This document shows, one piece after another, positions 1 through 6,560 of a stretch of 10,876 nt of DNA. Position 1 is the stretch's first letter. The number at the start of each line of letters is the position of its first letter. The notes under the pieces are model-generated. The model ran no database searches. It was given only the letters and a program-made list of their open reading frames with translations, and was not told the DNA's origin. The stretch comes from CAIKMD01 sp035277525 (GTDB lineage: Bacteria > Pseudomonadota > Alphaproteobacteria > ATCC43930 > CGMCC-115725), in NCBI GenBank assembly GCA_035277525.1, contig DATEKH010000048.1, forward strand, positions 1-10,876, in the 5' to 3' direction. The translations under genes and the position numbers were made by a program.

Positions 1-66
1 ATCGATCATGTCCCATTGCAGTTGCGCCCGATCCGGCCGCAGAACCCGGACTTCACCTTTCGCCAT
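1..66 (-). CDS. Partial CDS, first 22 codons, possible IS transposase N-terminus
   Basis: A leftward gene runs off the left edge of the window. The ATG (complement of 64-66) is preceded by GAGG seven bases upstream, and the 22 visible codons read MAKGEVRVLRPDRAQLQWDM then I-D without a stop. The 'LRPDRAQLQWDMID' style resembles the start of IS1182/IS5-type transposases from GC-rich proteobacteria, but this is recalled likeness only and the visible part is too short to prove a family. If it is a transposase, one end of the insertion sequence should lie between about 67 and 190. No terminal inverted repeat can be assigned because the other end is outside the window. Confidence 0.45.
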   Translation of the reverse strand, partial: MAKGEVRVLRPDRAQLQWDMID

Positions 67-197
67 TGCCCGACCTCAACTCAGGTGTGGCATCCAATGA
101 ATCACAAATCACCCGCTCAAGCCAATTCCTTCACAGGCTCGAAAGCGGGCATGACGATGAAATAGAATGAACCACCGAAGTCACAGCACCAGCGCGG

Positions 198-226
198 TTG
201 ACGTCTTATAATATAAAACATATCGT
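198..226 (+). promoter_or_regulatory. Putative sigma-70 promoter for the Rieske-GST pair
   Basis: TTGACG at 198-203 is a good -35 box. At 17-bp spacing TATCGT (221-226) could be the -10. A perfect TATAAT also lies at 207-212, but it has no -35 at the right distance. The stretch 204-240 has only 7 G/C in 37 bases inside otherwise GC-rich DNA. This places transcription start near 219-235, just before the oxygenase start codon. The exact -10 is uncertain. Confidence 0.5.
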
Positions 227-241
227 ATATAGTATAACGAT
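222..241. promoter_or_regulatory. Operator-like interrupted palindrome at the oxygenase promoter
   Basis: ATCGT (222-226) and ACGAT (237-241) are perfect 5-bp inverted arms separated by 10 bp. Inside them GTATA occurs twice as a direct repeat (225-229 and 232-236, period 7). AT-rich interrupted palindromes overlapping the -10/start region are typical sites for repressors such as GntR or TetR family members, but no such regulator is encoded in the window. The AraC protein at 4749-5861 is one possible binder. Confidence 0.4.
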
Positions 242-260
242 GTCCACGGAGGAGGCCGCC

Positions 261-1307
261 TTGGATTCTGCGAGCCCGCGCACGCTTTGTCCCGCCACCC
301 AGCCCGTGCTGCGCCAGGACTGGTATGTCGTGGCCTTCACGCACGAGGTCGGTGCCAGCCGCCCGCTGCTGCGCCATTGCTGCGGCGACCGCATCGTGCT
401 CTTCCGCACCGCCGCGGGCGAGCCGGTGGCGCTGAGCGATCGCTGTCCCCATCGCGGCTCGCCGCTCTCGCTCGGCAAGATCGTCGAGGACGCGCTGCAA
501 TGTCCCTATCACGGCTTCCGTTACGCCGCGTCGGGCCGCTGCGTGCGGGTGCCGAGCCAGGCGGCGATCGCGCCGGAGCTCGCGGTGCGCTCCTATCCGG
601 TGATCGAGAAGGGCGGCTTCGTCTGGCTCTGGCCCGGCGCGGCCGAGGCCGCCGATCCCGCGCTGCTGCCGGATTGCGGCGAATTTGGGCTCGGTACGCC
701 GGGCTGGTCAGCGAAGCCATATCTCATGCTCGAGATCAAGGCGAATTACGCGCTGCTGTTCGAGAATTTGCTCGACACCTCGCATATCTCCTTCCTCCAT
801 GGCACCGCGCTCGATGGCGGGCGCATGGCGAGCTCGAGCTTCAAGCTCGAGAGCGAAGGCCGGATCGTGCGCCTCATCCGCGAGTTGAAGGGCGACACGC
901 CGACGCCGTCGAACACAAGGCAATACGGCCTCCACGGCGTCAGCGTATTTGACCGGCGGCTCGAATCGATCGCCTATCTGCCCAATCTCCACATCATCCG
1001 GAATAGCTTCAGCTTCCCGGATCGTCCCGGCCACGCCCCGCATGTGCGGATCAACGTCATGCCGATCACGCCGTCGCGCATGAACGAGCATTATCAGTTT
1101 CTGACCATGACGAGCTCCTATCCCGAGACCCATCCGGCCGAGCTCATCGAGGGAATGCGCGCAGTGCTCGAGGAGGATCGCGTCGTGCTCGAGGCAATTC
1201 AGGCGCTCTACGACGAGGGCGGCCCCGATCTGCCGGAATGGAGCGTCAATGCCGATGTGGCGGGCTTGCGTGCGCGGCGCAAACTCGCCGAGCTCGCCGC
1301 GGCCTGA
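261..1307 (+). CDS. VanA-like Rieske non-heme iron oxygenase, alpha subunit
   Basis: Oxygenase component of a Rieske-type aromatic mono-/dioxygenase or O-demethylase. From the TTG at 261 the protein is 348 residues, normal for the VanA group. The Rieske [2Fe-2S] ligands are C62-x-H64 and C81-x2-H84. The mononuclear iron site is D172-x2-H175-x4-H180, with a likely third ligand at D306 in an 'EED' motif. The C-terminal 'NADVAGLRARRKL' matches the VanA-type tail. TTG 261 is chosen because GGAGGAGG (248-255) sits five bases upstream. The in-frame ATG at 240 has no ribosome site and overlaps the operator-like palindrome, but cannot be excluded. The family needs a ferredoxin/flavin reductase (VanB-like), which is not encoded here. 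A GST gene follows after 38 bp, probably in one operon. Substrate unknown; lignin-type methoxyaromatics are a reasonable guess from the family. Confidence 0.88.
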   Translation: MDSASPRTLCPATQPVLRQDWYVVAFTHEVGASRPLLRHCCGDRIVLFRTAAGEPVALSDRCPHRGSPLSLGKIVEDALQCPYHGFRYAASGRCVRVPSQAAIAPELAVRSYPVIEKGGFVWLWPGAAEAADPALLPDCGEFGLGTPGWSAKPYLMLEIKANYALLFENLLDTSHISFLHGTALDGGRMASSSFKLESEGRIVRLIRELKGDTPTPSNTRQYGLHGVSVFDRRLESIAYLPNLHIIRNSFSFPDRPGHAPHVRINVMPITPSRMNEHYQFLTMTSSYPETHPAELIEGMRAVLEEDRVVLEAIQALYDEGGPDLPEWSVNADVAGLRARRKLAELAAA

Positions 1308-1345
1308 CGCATCGGCGACCCGCTGGAAGAGAAGAGGAGAGGGGC

Positions 1346-2167
1346 ATGCTCAAGGTTTACAGCTACTTCAACTCCATCTGCACGCAGAAGGTCTTCATCA
1401 CGCTGGCGGAGAAGGGGATCGACTACGCCACGCAAAATGTCGATCTCTTCCGCAACGAGCAATTCTCGCCGCAATATCTGAAAATCAATCCCAAGGGCGT
1501 TGTTCCGGCGCTCGATCACGACGGCCGCGTTGTCATCGAATCGACGCTCATCTGCGAGTATCTCGACGATTGCTTTCCGCGGCCGCGCCTCGTGCCGCAG
1601 GACCCGTTCCTGCGCGCCCGCATGCGGCTCTGGAGCAAAACAGTCGACGAGCAGCTTTTCGAGGCGACGCGCGAGCTGAGCTTTTCGGCGATGTTCCGCG
1701 AGCGCATGCGCGGCATGACCGAGGAGCAGCGGCAGGGCCGCTATCGCAATGTCGGCGATCCGATCAAGCGCGCGCGTCTGATCTCGACCTACGAAGAGGG
1801 CGTCGACAGCCCCTATGTGTTCCAGGGCATCGGCGCCTTCGACATGGCGTTCGACAAGATGGAAAAGGATTTGCGAACCGAAGGTCCCTGGCTTCTCGGC
1901 GCCGAGTTGTCGCTCGCCGACATCAACATGATGCCGTTCGTCGCGCGCATGGCCTATCTCGATCTGCTCGAGGTCTGGCTCGCGCGCCGTCCGGCGGTGC
2001 AGGCCTGGTGGCAGCGCGTCGAGGCGCGGCCAAGCTTCATCGCTTCGGTTCCCGAAAAAGTGCCGGCGGCCGATTTCGCGGCGATGAAAAAATTCGGCGG
2101 CGCGCTGCGCCCGCGCGTGGCAGAGCGGCTCGCCGAATATCGCCGGCTTTTGCAGCCGGCGGCGTAG
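1346..2167 (+). CDS. Glutathione S-transferase, LigF beta-etherase-like
   Basis: A 273-residue cytosolic GST. The N-terminal thioredoxin-fold domain (about 1-82) has the cis-proline P54 in 'GVVPAL' and the glutathione gamma-glutamyl contact E65-S66 in 'IESTLICEYLDD'. S10, C12 or T13 could be the thiol-activating residue. The helical C-terminal domain follows, with 'LSLADINMMPF' and 'RPSFIASV'. The stretch 'YLKINPKGVVPAL', the 'ESTLICEYL' motif and the 'DPFLRARMRLWSKTVDE' region are strikingly like Sphingobium LigF, which cleaves lignin beta-aryl ethers with glutathione. This is from memory, so the subgroup call is moderate while GST itself is near certain. The ATG at 1346 follows AGGAGAGGGG. 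It lies 38 bp after the oxygenase and is probably co-transcribed. A glutathione-dependent ether or thioether step acting on the same aromatic is inferred. Confidence 0.88.
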   Translation: MLKVYSYFNSICTQKVFITLAEKGIDYATQNVDLFRNEQFSPQYLKINPKGVVPALDHDGRVVIESTLICEYLDDCFPRPRLVPQDPFLRARMRLWSKTVDEQLFEATRELSFSAMFRERMRGMTEEQRQGRYRNVGDPIKRARLISTYEEGVDSPYVFQGIGAFDMAFDKMEKDLRTEGPWLLGAELSLADINMMPFVARMAYLDLLEVWLARRPAVQAWWQRVEARPSFIASVPEKVPAADFAAMKKFGGALRPRVAERLAEYRRLLQPAA

Positions 2168-2188
2168 GTGCGGGCTAGCGCCCGCACC
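2167..2188. terminator. Bidirectional hairpin between convergent genes
   Basis: GGTGCGGGC (2167-2175) and GCCCGCACC (2180-2188) form a perfect 9-bp stem with a four-base TAGC loop. It lies exactly in the 32-bp gap between the GST stop codon and the stop of the convergent binding-protein gene. There is no T-run on either side, so it may act as a transcription barrier or mRNA 3'-end stabiliser rather than as a classic intrinsic terminator. Confidence 0.65.
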
Positions 2189-2199
2189 GACGGCGGCGG

Positions 2200-3420
2200 T
2201 TATCCCTCGACCGGCTTGCCGATCGGAACCCAGCGCTCGCCGTCGTAGCGCTCCATCTGCAGCCCGTGCAGCGGCGAGTAGTTCGTCGGGCTGGTCTCGA
2301 CCGAGAGCCCGGGGAGCATCATCGGCATGCGGAAGCCCTTGATGCTCGTCGCCTGCTTCAGCAAATTCGCGCGCGTCAGATCATTGCCGCAGCGGCGCAG
2401 CACATCGGCCATCATCGCCGCCAGATCGTAGCCGGCCGGCGCGGACTGATCGCTCCTCCAGTCGGTCTCGGGGACGTATTTCTTCATCCAGGCGAGATAG
2501 GCCTTCACCGCCGGATCGTCCTGAAGCGCCGGATTGCCGGCGTCCTTCTCGTAGCCCGACGCGATCACGCCCTTCAGCGCCGCGTCGCCGGCGGGGCCGA
2601 TGATGCCTTTCGAGGTGTCGGTCGCCGGCAGCAGGACGAGCGGGCTCCAGTCGAGCGCGCGCACCGCGGTCACCGACTGCGGCGCGGCCCGCCCCTGGGT
2701 GATGAGATAGAGCGTGTCGGCGCCCGCGCCTTTGAGCGTGATCATCTGCGAGGTCAAGGTCGGATCGGTGATGTGATAGGACGCCTTGGCGACCACCATC
2801 TTCGCTGCCTTCGGGCCCAATTGGGCGAGGAACGCGTTGAGATGGTCGCCGCCGAAATCGTCGTCCTGATAGAGGATGCCGATCTTCGCGTCGGGCTTCT
2901 CGGCCAGGATGTATTTCGCGTAGATCCGGCCCTCGGCGGCGTAGCTCGGGATCCCGAGCATGGTCCAAGGATAGCGCTTGGGATCGGCGAGGCTGCTGGA
3001 ACCGCTGATCTGGAAGAGCTGCGGCACCTTCTTGCCGTTGAGATAGGTCCGCACCGCCTCGCCGGTCGGCGTGCCGAGCGAGCCGAACATCGCGAAGACG
3101 CCGTCCTCCTCGACCAGCCGCCGCGTCTGTTCGACGGTCTTGGGCGGAGAGTAGCCGTCATCGAGGCTGACAAGATCGATCTTGCGGCCATTGATTCCGC
3201 CTTGATCGTTGAGCCACGCGAAATAACCGCGAATGGCGCGGGCGATCGGCGAAGCGCCCGAGCCGGGCCCGCTATAGGGGAAGGTTTGGCCGAGCTTGAT
3301 CGATTTGTCCGTGGCGCCGGTATCGTATTTCCCGGCGGCGCCAGCCGGCAAAGCGACGCCAAGAAGAATGAGCGGCGCGATCACGGCTGGAATCAGGGCC
3401 TTGCACATAAACTGCCTCAT
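2200..3420 (-). CDS. ABC transporter periplasmic substrate-binding protein, branched-chain amino acid type
   Basis: A 406-residue secreted solute-binding protein of the LivJ/LivK-like class (Peripla_BP_6), which also includes binders of aromatic acids. Residues 1-28 form a signal peptide: MRQFMCK, then a hydrophobic core, then 'LPAGAAG' with cleavage likely after the Ala-Ala. The mature protein begins the family pattern 'IKLGQTFPYSGPGSG', 'GGINGRKIDLVSLDD', 'FAMFGSLGTPTG' and 'KIGILYQDDDFGGDHL', showing the two alternating alpha/beta lobes. The ATG at 3420 is preceded by AAGGGGGACGTC. It follows the methyltransferase in the same direction after 131 bp, so it may share a transcript or have its own weak promoter. 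No permease or ATPase genes are in the window, so the binding protein is an orphan here. The ligand cannot be read from sequence; an aromatic acid would fit the neighbours. Confidence 0.9.
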   Translation of the reverse strand: MRQFMCKALIPAVIAPLILLGVALPAGAAGKYDTGATDKSIKLGQTFPYSGPGSGASPIARAIRGYFAWLNDQGGINGRKIDLVSLDDGYSPPKTVEQTRRLVEEDGVFAMFGSLGTPTGEAVRTYLNGKKVPQLFQISGSSSLADPKRYPWTMLGIPSYAAEGRIYAKYILAEKPDAKIGILYQDDDFGGDHLNAFLAQLGPKAAKMVVAKASYHITDPTLTSQMITLKGAGADTLYLITQGRAAPQSVTAVRALDWSPLVLLPATDTSKGIIGPAGDAALKGVIASGYEKDAGNPALQDDPAVKAYLAWMKKYVPETDWRSDQSAPAGYDLAAMMADVLRRCGNDLTRANLLKQATSIKGFRMPMMLPGLSVETSPTNYSPLHGLQMERYDGERWVPIGKPVEG

Positions 3421-3551
3421 GACGTCCCCCTTCAGTTCTTCTTGTCCGCGCCGCATCGCCCTCGAGGTCCGATGCTGGATCCGGTCGCAGAATACCATCA
3501 GAGGCACGCCGCCAAATGGACAAATTTTACACCGCCGAAAGCCCCGGCCGC

Positions 3552-4625
3552 TTACGGCGTCAATTCGAGGATCAGATTGACCGGCGTTTGCGCGGCGCGC
3601 CGCAGCTTGGAGAATCCGGCTTCCCGCGCGACCTTGCGCAGGCGCTCTTCGCCCGCCTGCGCGCCGAGGCCGAGCCCGACCTCCTGCGATAAGGAGTTCG
3701 GCGTGCACGCCATGGCCGAGGCGGCGTAGTACATGCGGCCGATCGGGTTGAGGTTCTCCTCGAGCCGATCGCCGGCATAGGGCTCGACCAGCAGCACCTT
3801 GCCATCGGGCTTGAGCGCCTTGCGGCAGCGCGCGAGCGCCCCGACCGGATCGCCGAGGTCGTGCAGGCAATCCATGAAGCAGACGAGGTCGAAGTCGCGG
3901 CCGTCGAACGCGGTCGCGGCCTTGACCTCGAACGCGATGTTGCCGTTGACGCCCTGCTCGGCGGCGCGCTTGCGCGCGGTCGCGATCGAGGCGTCGTGAT
4001 AATCGAGGCCGATAAAGCTCGATTTGGGAAAGGCCTGCGCCATCAGGATGGTCGAGGCGCCGTGTCCGCAGCCGATATCGGCAACCCGGGCGCCGCGCTT
4101 CAGCCGCTCGACGACGCCGTCGAGGGCCGGCAGCCACTGGCTCAGCAGATGCGCGCGATAGCCGGTGCGGAAGAAGCTCTCGGTGCCGCAGAACAGGCGA
4201 TGGTGATGCGCATGCCAGGCGAGGCCTTCGCCCGAGCGGAAGGTTTCGACGATCCGGTCTTCGTCGAGCCAGAACGAGGCGGCGACCTCGAAGGCGGACG
4301 CCATGAAGATGGGGCTGTGCTCGACCGCCAGCACCATCGCCTGCGCCGGCGGCAGCGCGTAAGTCTGGCTGTCGGGAATGTAGGTGACATAGCCGCCGGC
4401 CGCCTGATTGGCGAGCCACTCGCGGACATAGCGCTCGCGAATGCCGGTGGCCGCGGCGAGCGCTGCCGAGGTGCAGCCGCCGAGCGCGGCCATCGCCTGA
4501 TAGAGGCCGAGCTTGCGCCCGACATTGACGAGCACGCCGGAAAACGCGGCGCTGAGATCGGTGACGACCTGGCCGATGAAAGCCTCGACATCGCTTGGCG
4601 CGGGCGGCGGCATCAATTTCGTCAT
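3552..4625 (-). CDS. SAM-dependent methyltransferase with N-terminal winged-helix-like domain (Rv2258c-like)
   Basis: A class I methyltransferase of 357 residues. The first ~100 residues ('VLVNVGRKLGLYQAMAAL', 'ATGIRERYVREWLANQA') look like the winged-helix substrate/dimerisation domain of the Rv2258c-type family, as in many small-molecule O-methyltransferases. The catalytic Rossmann domain has SAM motif I at 181-189 (VADIGCGHG), the acidic ribose-binding D208 in 'IGLDYHD', 'FDLVCFMDCLHDLGDP' as motif III/IV, and 'LKPDGKVLLVEP' as the following strand. ATG 4625 is preferred because AAGGAA lies just upstream. An ATG eight codons earlier (4649) has no ribosome site. The gene is divergent from an AraC regulator and upstream of a solute-binding protein. 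Small-molecule methylation is likely; the acceptor is unknown. Confidence 0.85.
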   Translation of the reverse strand: MTKLMPPPAPSDVEAFIGQVVTDLSAAFSGVLVNVGRKLGLYQAMAALGGCTSAALAAATGIRERYVREWLANQAAGGYVTYIPDSQTYALPPAQAMVLAVEHSPIFMASAFEVAASFWLDEDRIVETFRSGEGLAWHAHHHRLFCGTESFFRTGYRAHLLSQWLPALDGVVERLKRGARVADIGCGHGASTILMAQAFPKSSFIGLDYHDASIATARKRAAEQGVNGNIAFEVKAATAFDGRDFDLVCFMDCLHDLGDPVGALARCRKALKPDGKVLLVEPYAGDRLEENLNPIGRMYYAASAMACTPNSLSQEVGLGLGAQAGEERLRKVAREAGFSKLRRAAQTPVNLILELTP

Positions 4626-4649
4626 TGGTGCGGTTCCTTTGCGTTGCAT

Positions 4650-4680
4650 GGCACGGCCGGAAGCGGCCGTTTCCCGTGCC
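4650..4680. repeat. Nested inverted repeat in the methyltransferase/araC divergent region
   Basis: GGCACGG (4650-4656) and CCGTGCC (4674-4680) are perfect 7-bp arms. With one inserted base the match extends outward through CATG (4647-4650) and CATG (4682-4685). Between the arms, CGGCCG occurs twice (4654-4659 and 4664-4669) around GAAG and can form a competing hairpin. It would sit in the 5' leader of the methyltransferase mRNA and upstream of the regulator, so it may be an operator or an attenuation structure. Confidence 0.45.
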
Positions 4681-4715
4681 GCATGAGGTATCGCTTAAAG
4701 GGGAGGCGGTCTTGA

Positions 4716-4721
4716 TATACT
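4716..4721 (+). promoter_or_regulatory. Possible -10 element of the AraC regulator gene
   Basis: TATACT matches the sigma-70 -10 consensus at five of six positions and ends 27 bases before the ATG at 4749. The sequence about 17 bases upstream (around 4693-4699, gcttaaa) is a poor -35, as would be expected of an activator-dependent or weak promoter. The call rests on this single box. Confidence 0.3.
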
Positions 4722-4748
4722 CCGCCAAAGCCTTGCGAGATCGCGCCA

Positions 4749-5861
4749 ATGACGACGGAAAGACGCGCCGCGGCCAGGCTCGCCGCACCGACCATCAATC
4801 TGGCCAGCATCGTCTATGGCCTCGAGCCCTATTTGCGCGCGCGCGGCGCCGATCCGGGCGAAGCCTTGCGCCGTGCCGGTCTCGCGCCCGCAGACCTGAC
4901 CGATCCGGAGCGCCGCGTGCCGCTCATCCGCTATCTGGAGCTTCTGGAGATCTGCGCCGACCTCCTGGCGGATCGGCAATTCGGTCTGAAGTTCGGTGCC
5001 CAGTACGATCCGCGCCACGCCGGCGTCGTCGGCAACGTCGCCCTCGCCGCGCGCACGGTCGGCGAGGCCTTCGATACCATCGGTCGCTATCTGCCGACCA
5101 TGGTCGACGCCACAATCCACGGCGTCGAAGTGAGCGACGGGGTCGCCTTCGTCTATTCCTACTACATCGACCCGCTGATGATGTCGTACCGGCAGAAAGG
5201 CGACTGGGCGATCGCCTTCGCGTGCAACCTGATGCGCGTCGGGCTCGGCGATCCGCGCTGGACCCCGCAGGACGTTTTGCTGCCGCAATTGGCGGATGAA
5301 ACGCCGGCGGAGCGCCGCGCCCGCGCGGAAATCATGGGCGACAACATCCGGATCGGCCATCCCTGGGCCGGAATCCGGTTCGACGCCGGCCTGCTCAAGC
5401 GGCCGATGGCGACGGCCGATGCCATGATCGAGAGGCTGATGCGTCATTACGGCGATCTTCGGCTCGCCGCCTTGCCGGTCGAGCGCGGCGAGATCGAGCC
5501 GTTGCGGCGCGAGATCGCCCGCCTGCTGGTCAAGGGCGAGAGCGGCATCGACCACCTCGCCGATGCGAGCGGCACTTCCGTGCGGACGCTGCAGCGACGG
5601 CTGAAGGATGCGGGCGTCAGCTACAACGACCTGCAGAACGACGTGCGCAAGACGCTGGCGCTAAATCTGTTGGAGAACGACCAGTTGGCGCTGGGCGAGA
5701 TCGCCTTTTCGCTCGGCTACGCCGAAGTCAGCGCATTCAATCACGCCTTCCGGCGCTGGATCGGCCAATCGCCGGGCGACTATCGCCGGCGGCGCGCGGC
5801 TGATGTCGAACCCGCCGCCGCGAAGACGTCGCAGCCGCCCGCTCGGGGATCGATTGAATGA
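4749..5861 (+). CDS. AraC-family transcriptional regulator (arabinose-binding-domain/OruR-like)
   Basis: A 370-residue one-component regulator. The first ~230 residues match the OruR/ArgR-type ligand-binding domain of AraC proteins ('GLEPYLRARGADPGEALRRA', 'VPLIRYLELLEICADLL'). Residues ~267-350 are the double helix-turn-helix DNA-binding domain: first HTH 'IDHLADASGTSVRTLQRRLK', second HTH 'LGEIAFSLGYAEVSAFNHAF' then 'RRWIGQSPGDYRRRR'. The start at 4749 has only a weak ribosome site (GAGA), but no better upstream start exists. It is divergent from the methyltransferase with 123 bp between start codons, the usual arrangement for a regulator of the neighbouring operon, so control of methyltransferase/binding protein and possibly of the oxygenase-GST pair is inferred. 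The inducer would be a small hydrophobic or aromatic compound by analogy. Confidence 0.9.
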   Translation: MTTERRAAARLAAPTINLASIVYGLEPYLRARGADPGEALRRAGLAPADLTDPERRVPLIRYLELLEICADLLADRQFGLKFGAQYDPRHAGVVGNVALAARTVGEAFDTIGRYLPTMVDATIHGVEVSDGVAFVYSYYIDPLMMSYRQKGDWAIAFACNLMRVGLGDPRWTPQDVLLPQLADETPAERRARAEIMGDNIRIGHPWAGIRFDAGLLKRPMATADAMIERLMRHYGDLRLAALPVERGEIEPLRREIARLLVKGESGIDHLADASGTSVRTLQRRLKDAGVSYNDLQNDVRKTLALNLLENDQLALGEIAFSLGYAEVSAFNHAFRRWIGQSPGDYRRRRAADVEPAAAKTSQPPARGSIE

Positions 5862-5869
5862 GTCCGCTC

Positions 5870-5897
5870 GGCAGGCCTCGAACCGAGGCCCTCTGCC
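5870..5897 (+). terminator. Stem-loop after the AraC regulator gene
   Basis: GGCCTCG (5874-5880) and CGAGGCC (5884-5890) form a perfect 7-bp stem with an AAC loop, starting 12 bases after the stop codon. GGCA (5870-5873) and TGCC (5894-5897) can extend it past a three-base bulge. No T-run follows. Apart from this hairpin and a 5-bp one at 5939-5953 (ACTTC/GAAGT), I see nothing clear in 5862-6109. Confidence 0.5.
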
Positions 5898-6095
5898 ACG
5901 CCGTGACAATGCGAATTCGAATTGAGGGCGTAGTATCGACTTCACAACGAAGTGATCCAGCGCCGTCCGATGATCCTTGGCTGCATTGGCAGTATTCTGC
6001 TTGTGCACGGGAAACGCCACGCGCTCCAATAGGTAATGACATAGAAAGTCAGTACGCCGGATCGCTTGATCGTGTTATCCTGGTTTCGCCAACAG

Positions 6096-6103
6096 AAAGG
6101 AGG
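6096..6103 (+). promoter_or_regulatory. Strong ribosome binding site deciding a GTG start
   Basis: AAAGGAGG, complementary to the 16S rRNA tail, ends six bases before the GTG at 6110 and decides that start. The open frame continues upstream to 5858, but that part has no ribosome site and does not look coding. Confidence 0.8.
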
Positions 6104-6109
6104 CTGCTC

Positions 6110-6475
6110 GTGAAGATTAGAGCCTCTGTTATCCTGCTCTGTGGCGCTACGATTCTTGCCGGCATCTCGAATGCCTCGGCCGGGGGACACCCTAACGGTG
6201 CGTCCGTGGGCGGTCACTTTGCCTTCCAGAGCCGGCCATTTGTCCAGAGCCGGCCATTTGTCGACCATCGATTCGTCGATCGCCGCTTCTTCTTTGCACA
6301 ACGACCCTTCATCGAGCATCGTCGCGTCTTCTTTGCACAACGACCCTTCTTCCAGAATCGTCGCGTCTTCGCAGCGCGGCCCTCATTCGTCCCTCGTCAG
6401 GTATTTGTTGCTCCTCCGCCGGCTATCGGCGTCGCACCGGCTTTGCCCAGTGTTGTGATGGGTCCATCCCGATGA
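6110..6475 (+). CDS. Small secreted Arg/Phe-rich repeat protein, function unknown
   Basis: A 121-residue protein I do not recognise. Residues 1-24 form a clear Sec signal peptide (basic start, 'SVILLCGATILAGIS' core, cleavage near 'NASAG'). The mature part is built of repeats rich in Arg, Phe, Val and Pro. QSRPFV occurs twice (40-51). It is followed by 13-residue units: RRFFFAQRPFIEH (58-70), RRVFFAQRPFFQN (71-83) and a degenerate third from 84 (RRVFAARPSFVPR). The tail is Pro/Val-rich ('VFVAPPPAIGVAPALP'). It has no Cys in the mature part. The high positive charge suggests binding to the envelope, polysaccharide, nucleic acid or metals, but that is speculation. The gene stands alone, with its own ribosome site and an intrinsic terminator. 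Confidence 0.75.
   Translation: MKIRASVILLCGATILAGISNASAGGHPNGASVGGHFAFQSRPFVQSRPFVDHRFVDRRFFFAQRPFIEHRRVFFAQRPFFQNRRVFAARPSFVPRQVFVAPPPAIGVAPALPSVVMGPSR
6227..6262 (+). repeat. Two tandem 18-bp repeats within the secreted-protein gene
   Basis: CAGAGCCGGCCATTTGTC is present twice with no mismatch (6227-6244 and 6245-6262), in frame and encoding QSRPFV twice. Exact identity, including third positions, indicates a recent duplication or ongoing copy-number change. Confidence 0.9.
6281..6358 (+). repeat. Two tandem 39-bp repeats within the secreted-protein gene
   Basis: Units 6281-6319 and 6320-6358 match at 34 of 39 positions, with an identical core TTCTTTGCACAACGACCC. They encode 13-residue units beginning RR. 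A degenerate third, one codon shorter, follows from 6359. Confidence 0.85.
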
Positions 6476-6533
6476 GTATCGAAGCGGCACCGGGGCCAGA
6501 GCCCTGCTGATCGCGCACAACGAGCCAACCCTC

Positions 6534-6560
6534 GCCCCGTCCTTCGCGGCGGGGCTTTCT
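6534..6560 (+). terminator. Intrinsic terminator of the secreted repeat protein gene
   Basis: GCCCCGTC (6534-6541) pairs with GGCGGGGC (6548-6555; one G-U pair) around a six-base loop, CTTCGC, and TTTCT follows at once (then TTCACTTTC). This is a textbook rho-independent terminator about 60 bp after the stop. The same stem could also stop leftward transcripts from the SDR gene, though less well because no T-run follows on that strand. Confidence 0.75.

Noticed and set aside
198..260. N-terminal extension of the oxygenase from TTG 198
   Set aside because: The TTG is part of the -35-like TTGACG and the following codons are promoter DNA. No ribosome site precedes it.
2266..3729. A 487-codon plus-strand open frame opposite the binding-protein gene
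   Set aside because: It is antisense to a clear CDS, has shadow-like composition and no ribosome site.
2200..4788. A single 862-codon open frame on the minus strand covering binding protein and methyltransferase region
   Set aside because: Only the part from 3420 down encodes a recognisable protein, with its own ribosome site and signal peptide. Upstream the frame is the out-of-frame shadow of the methyltransferase, kept open by high GC.
5858..6109. N-terminal extension of the secreted repeat protein
   Set aside because: It would hide the signal peptide 84 residues in. The GTG at 6110 has a strong AAAGGAGG at ideal spacing, and the upstream part overlaps the regulator's terminator.
6225..6370. 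Repeats in the secreted-protein gene as a CRISPR array
   Set aside because: The units are directly adjacent, in frame and without spacers, and there are no cas genes. They are coding repeats.
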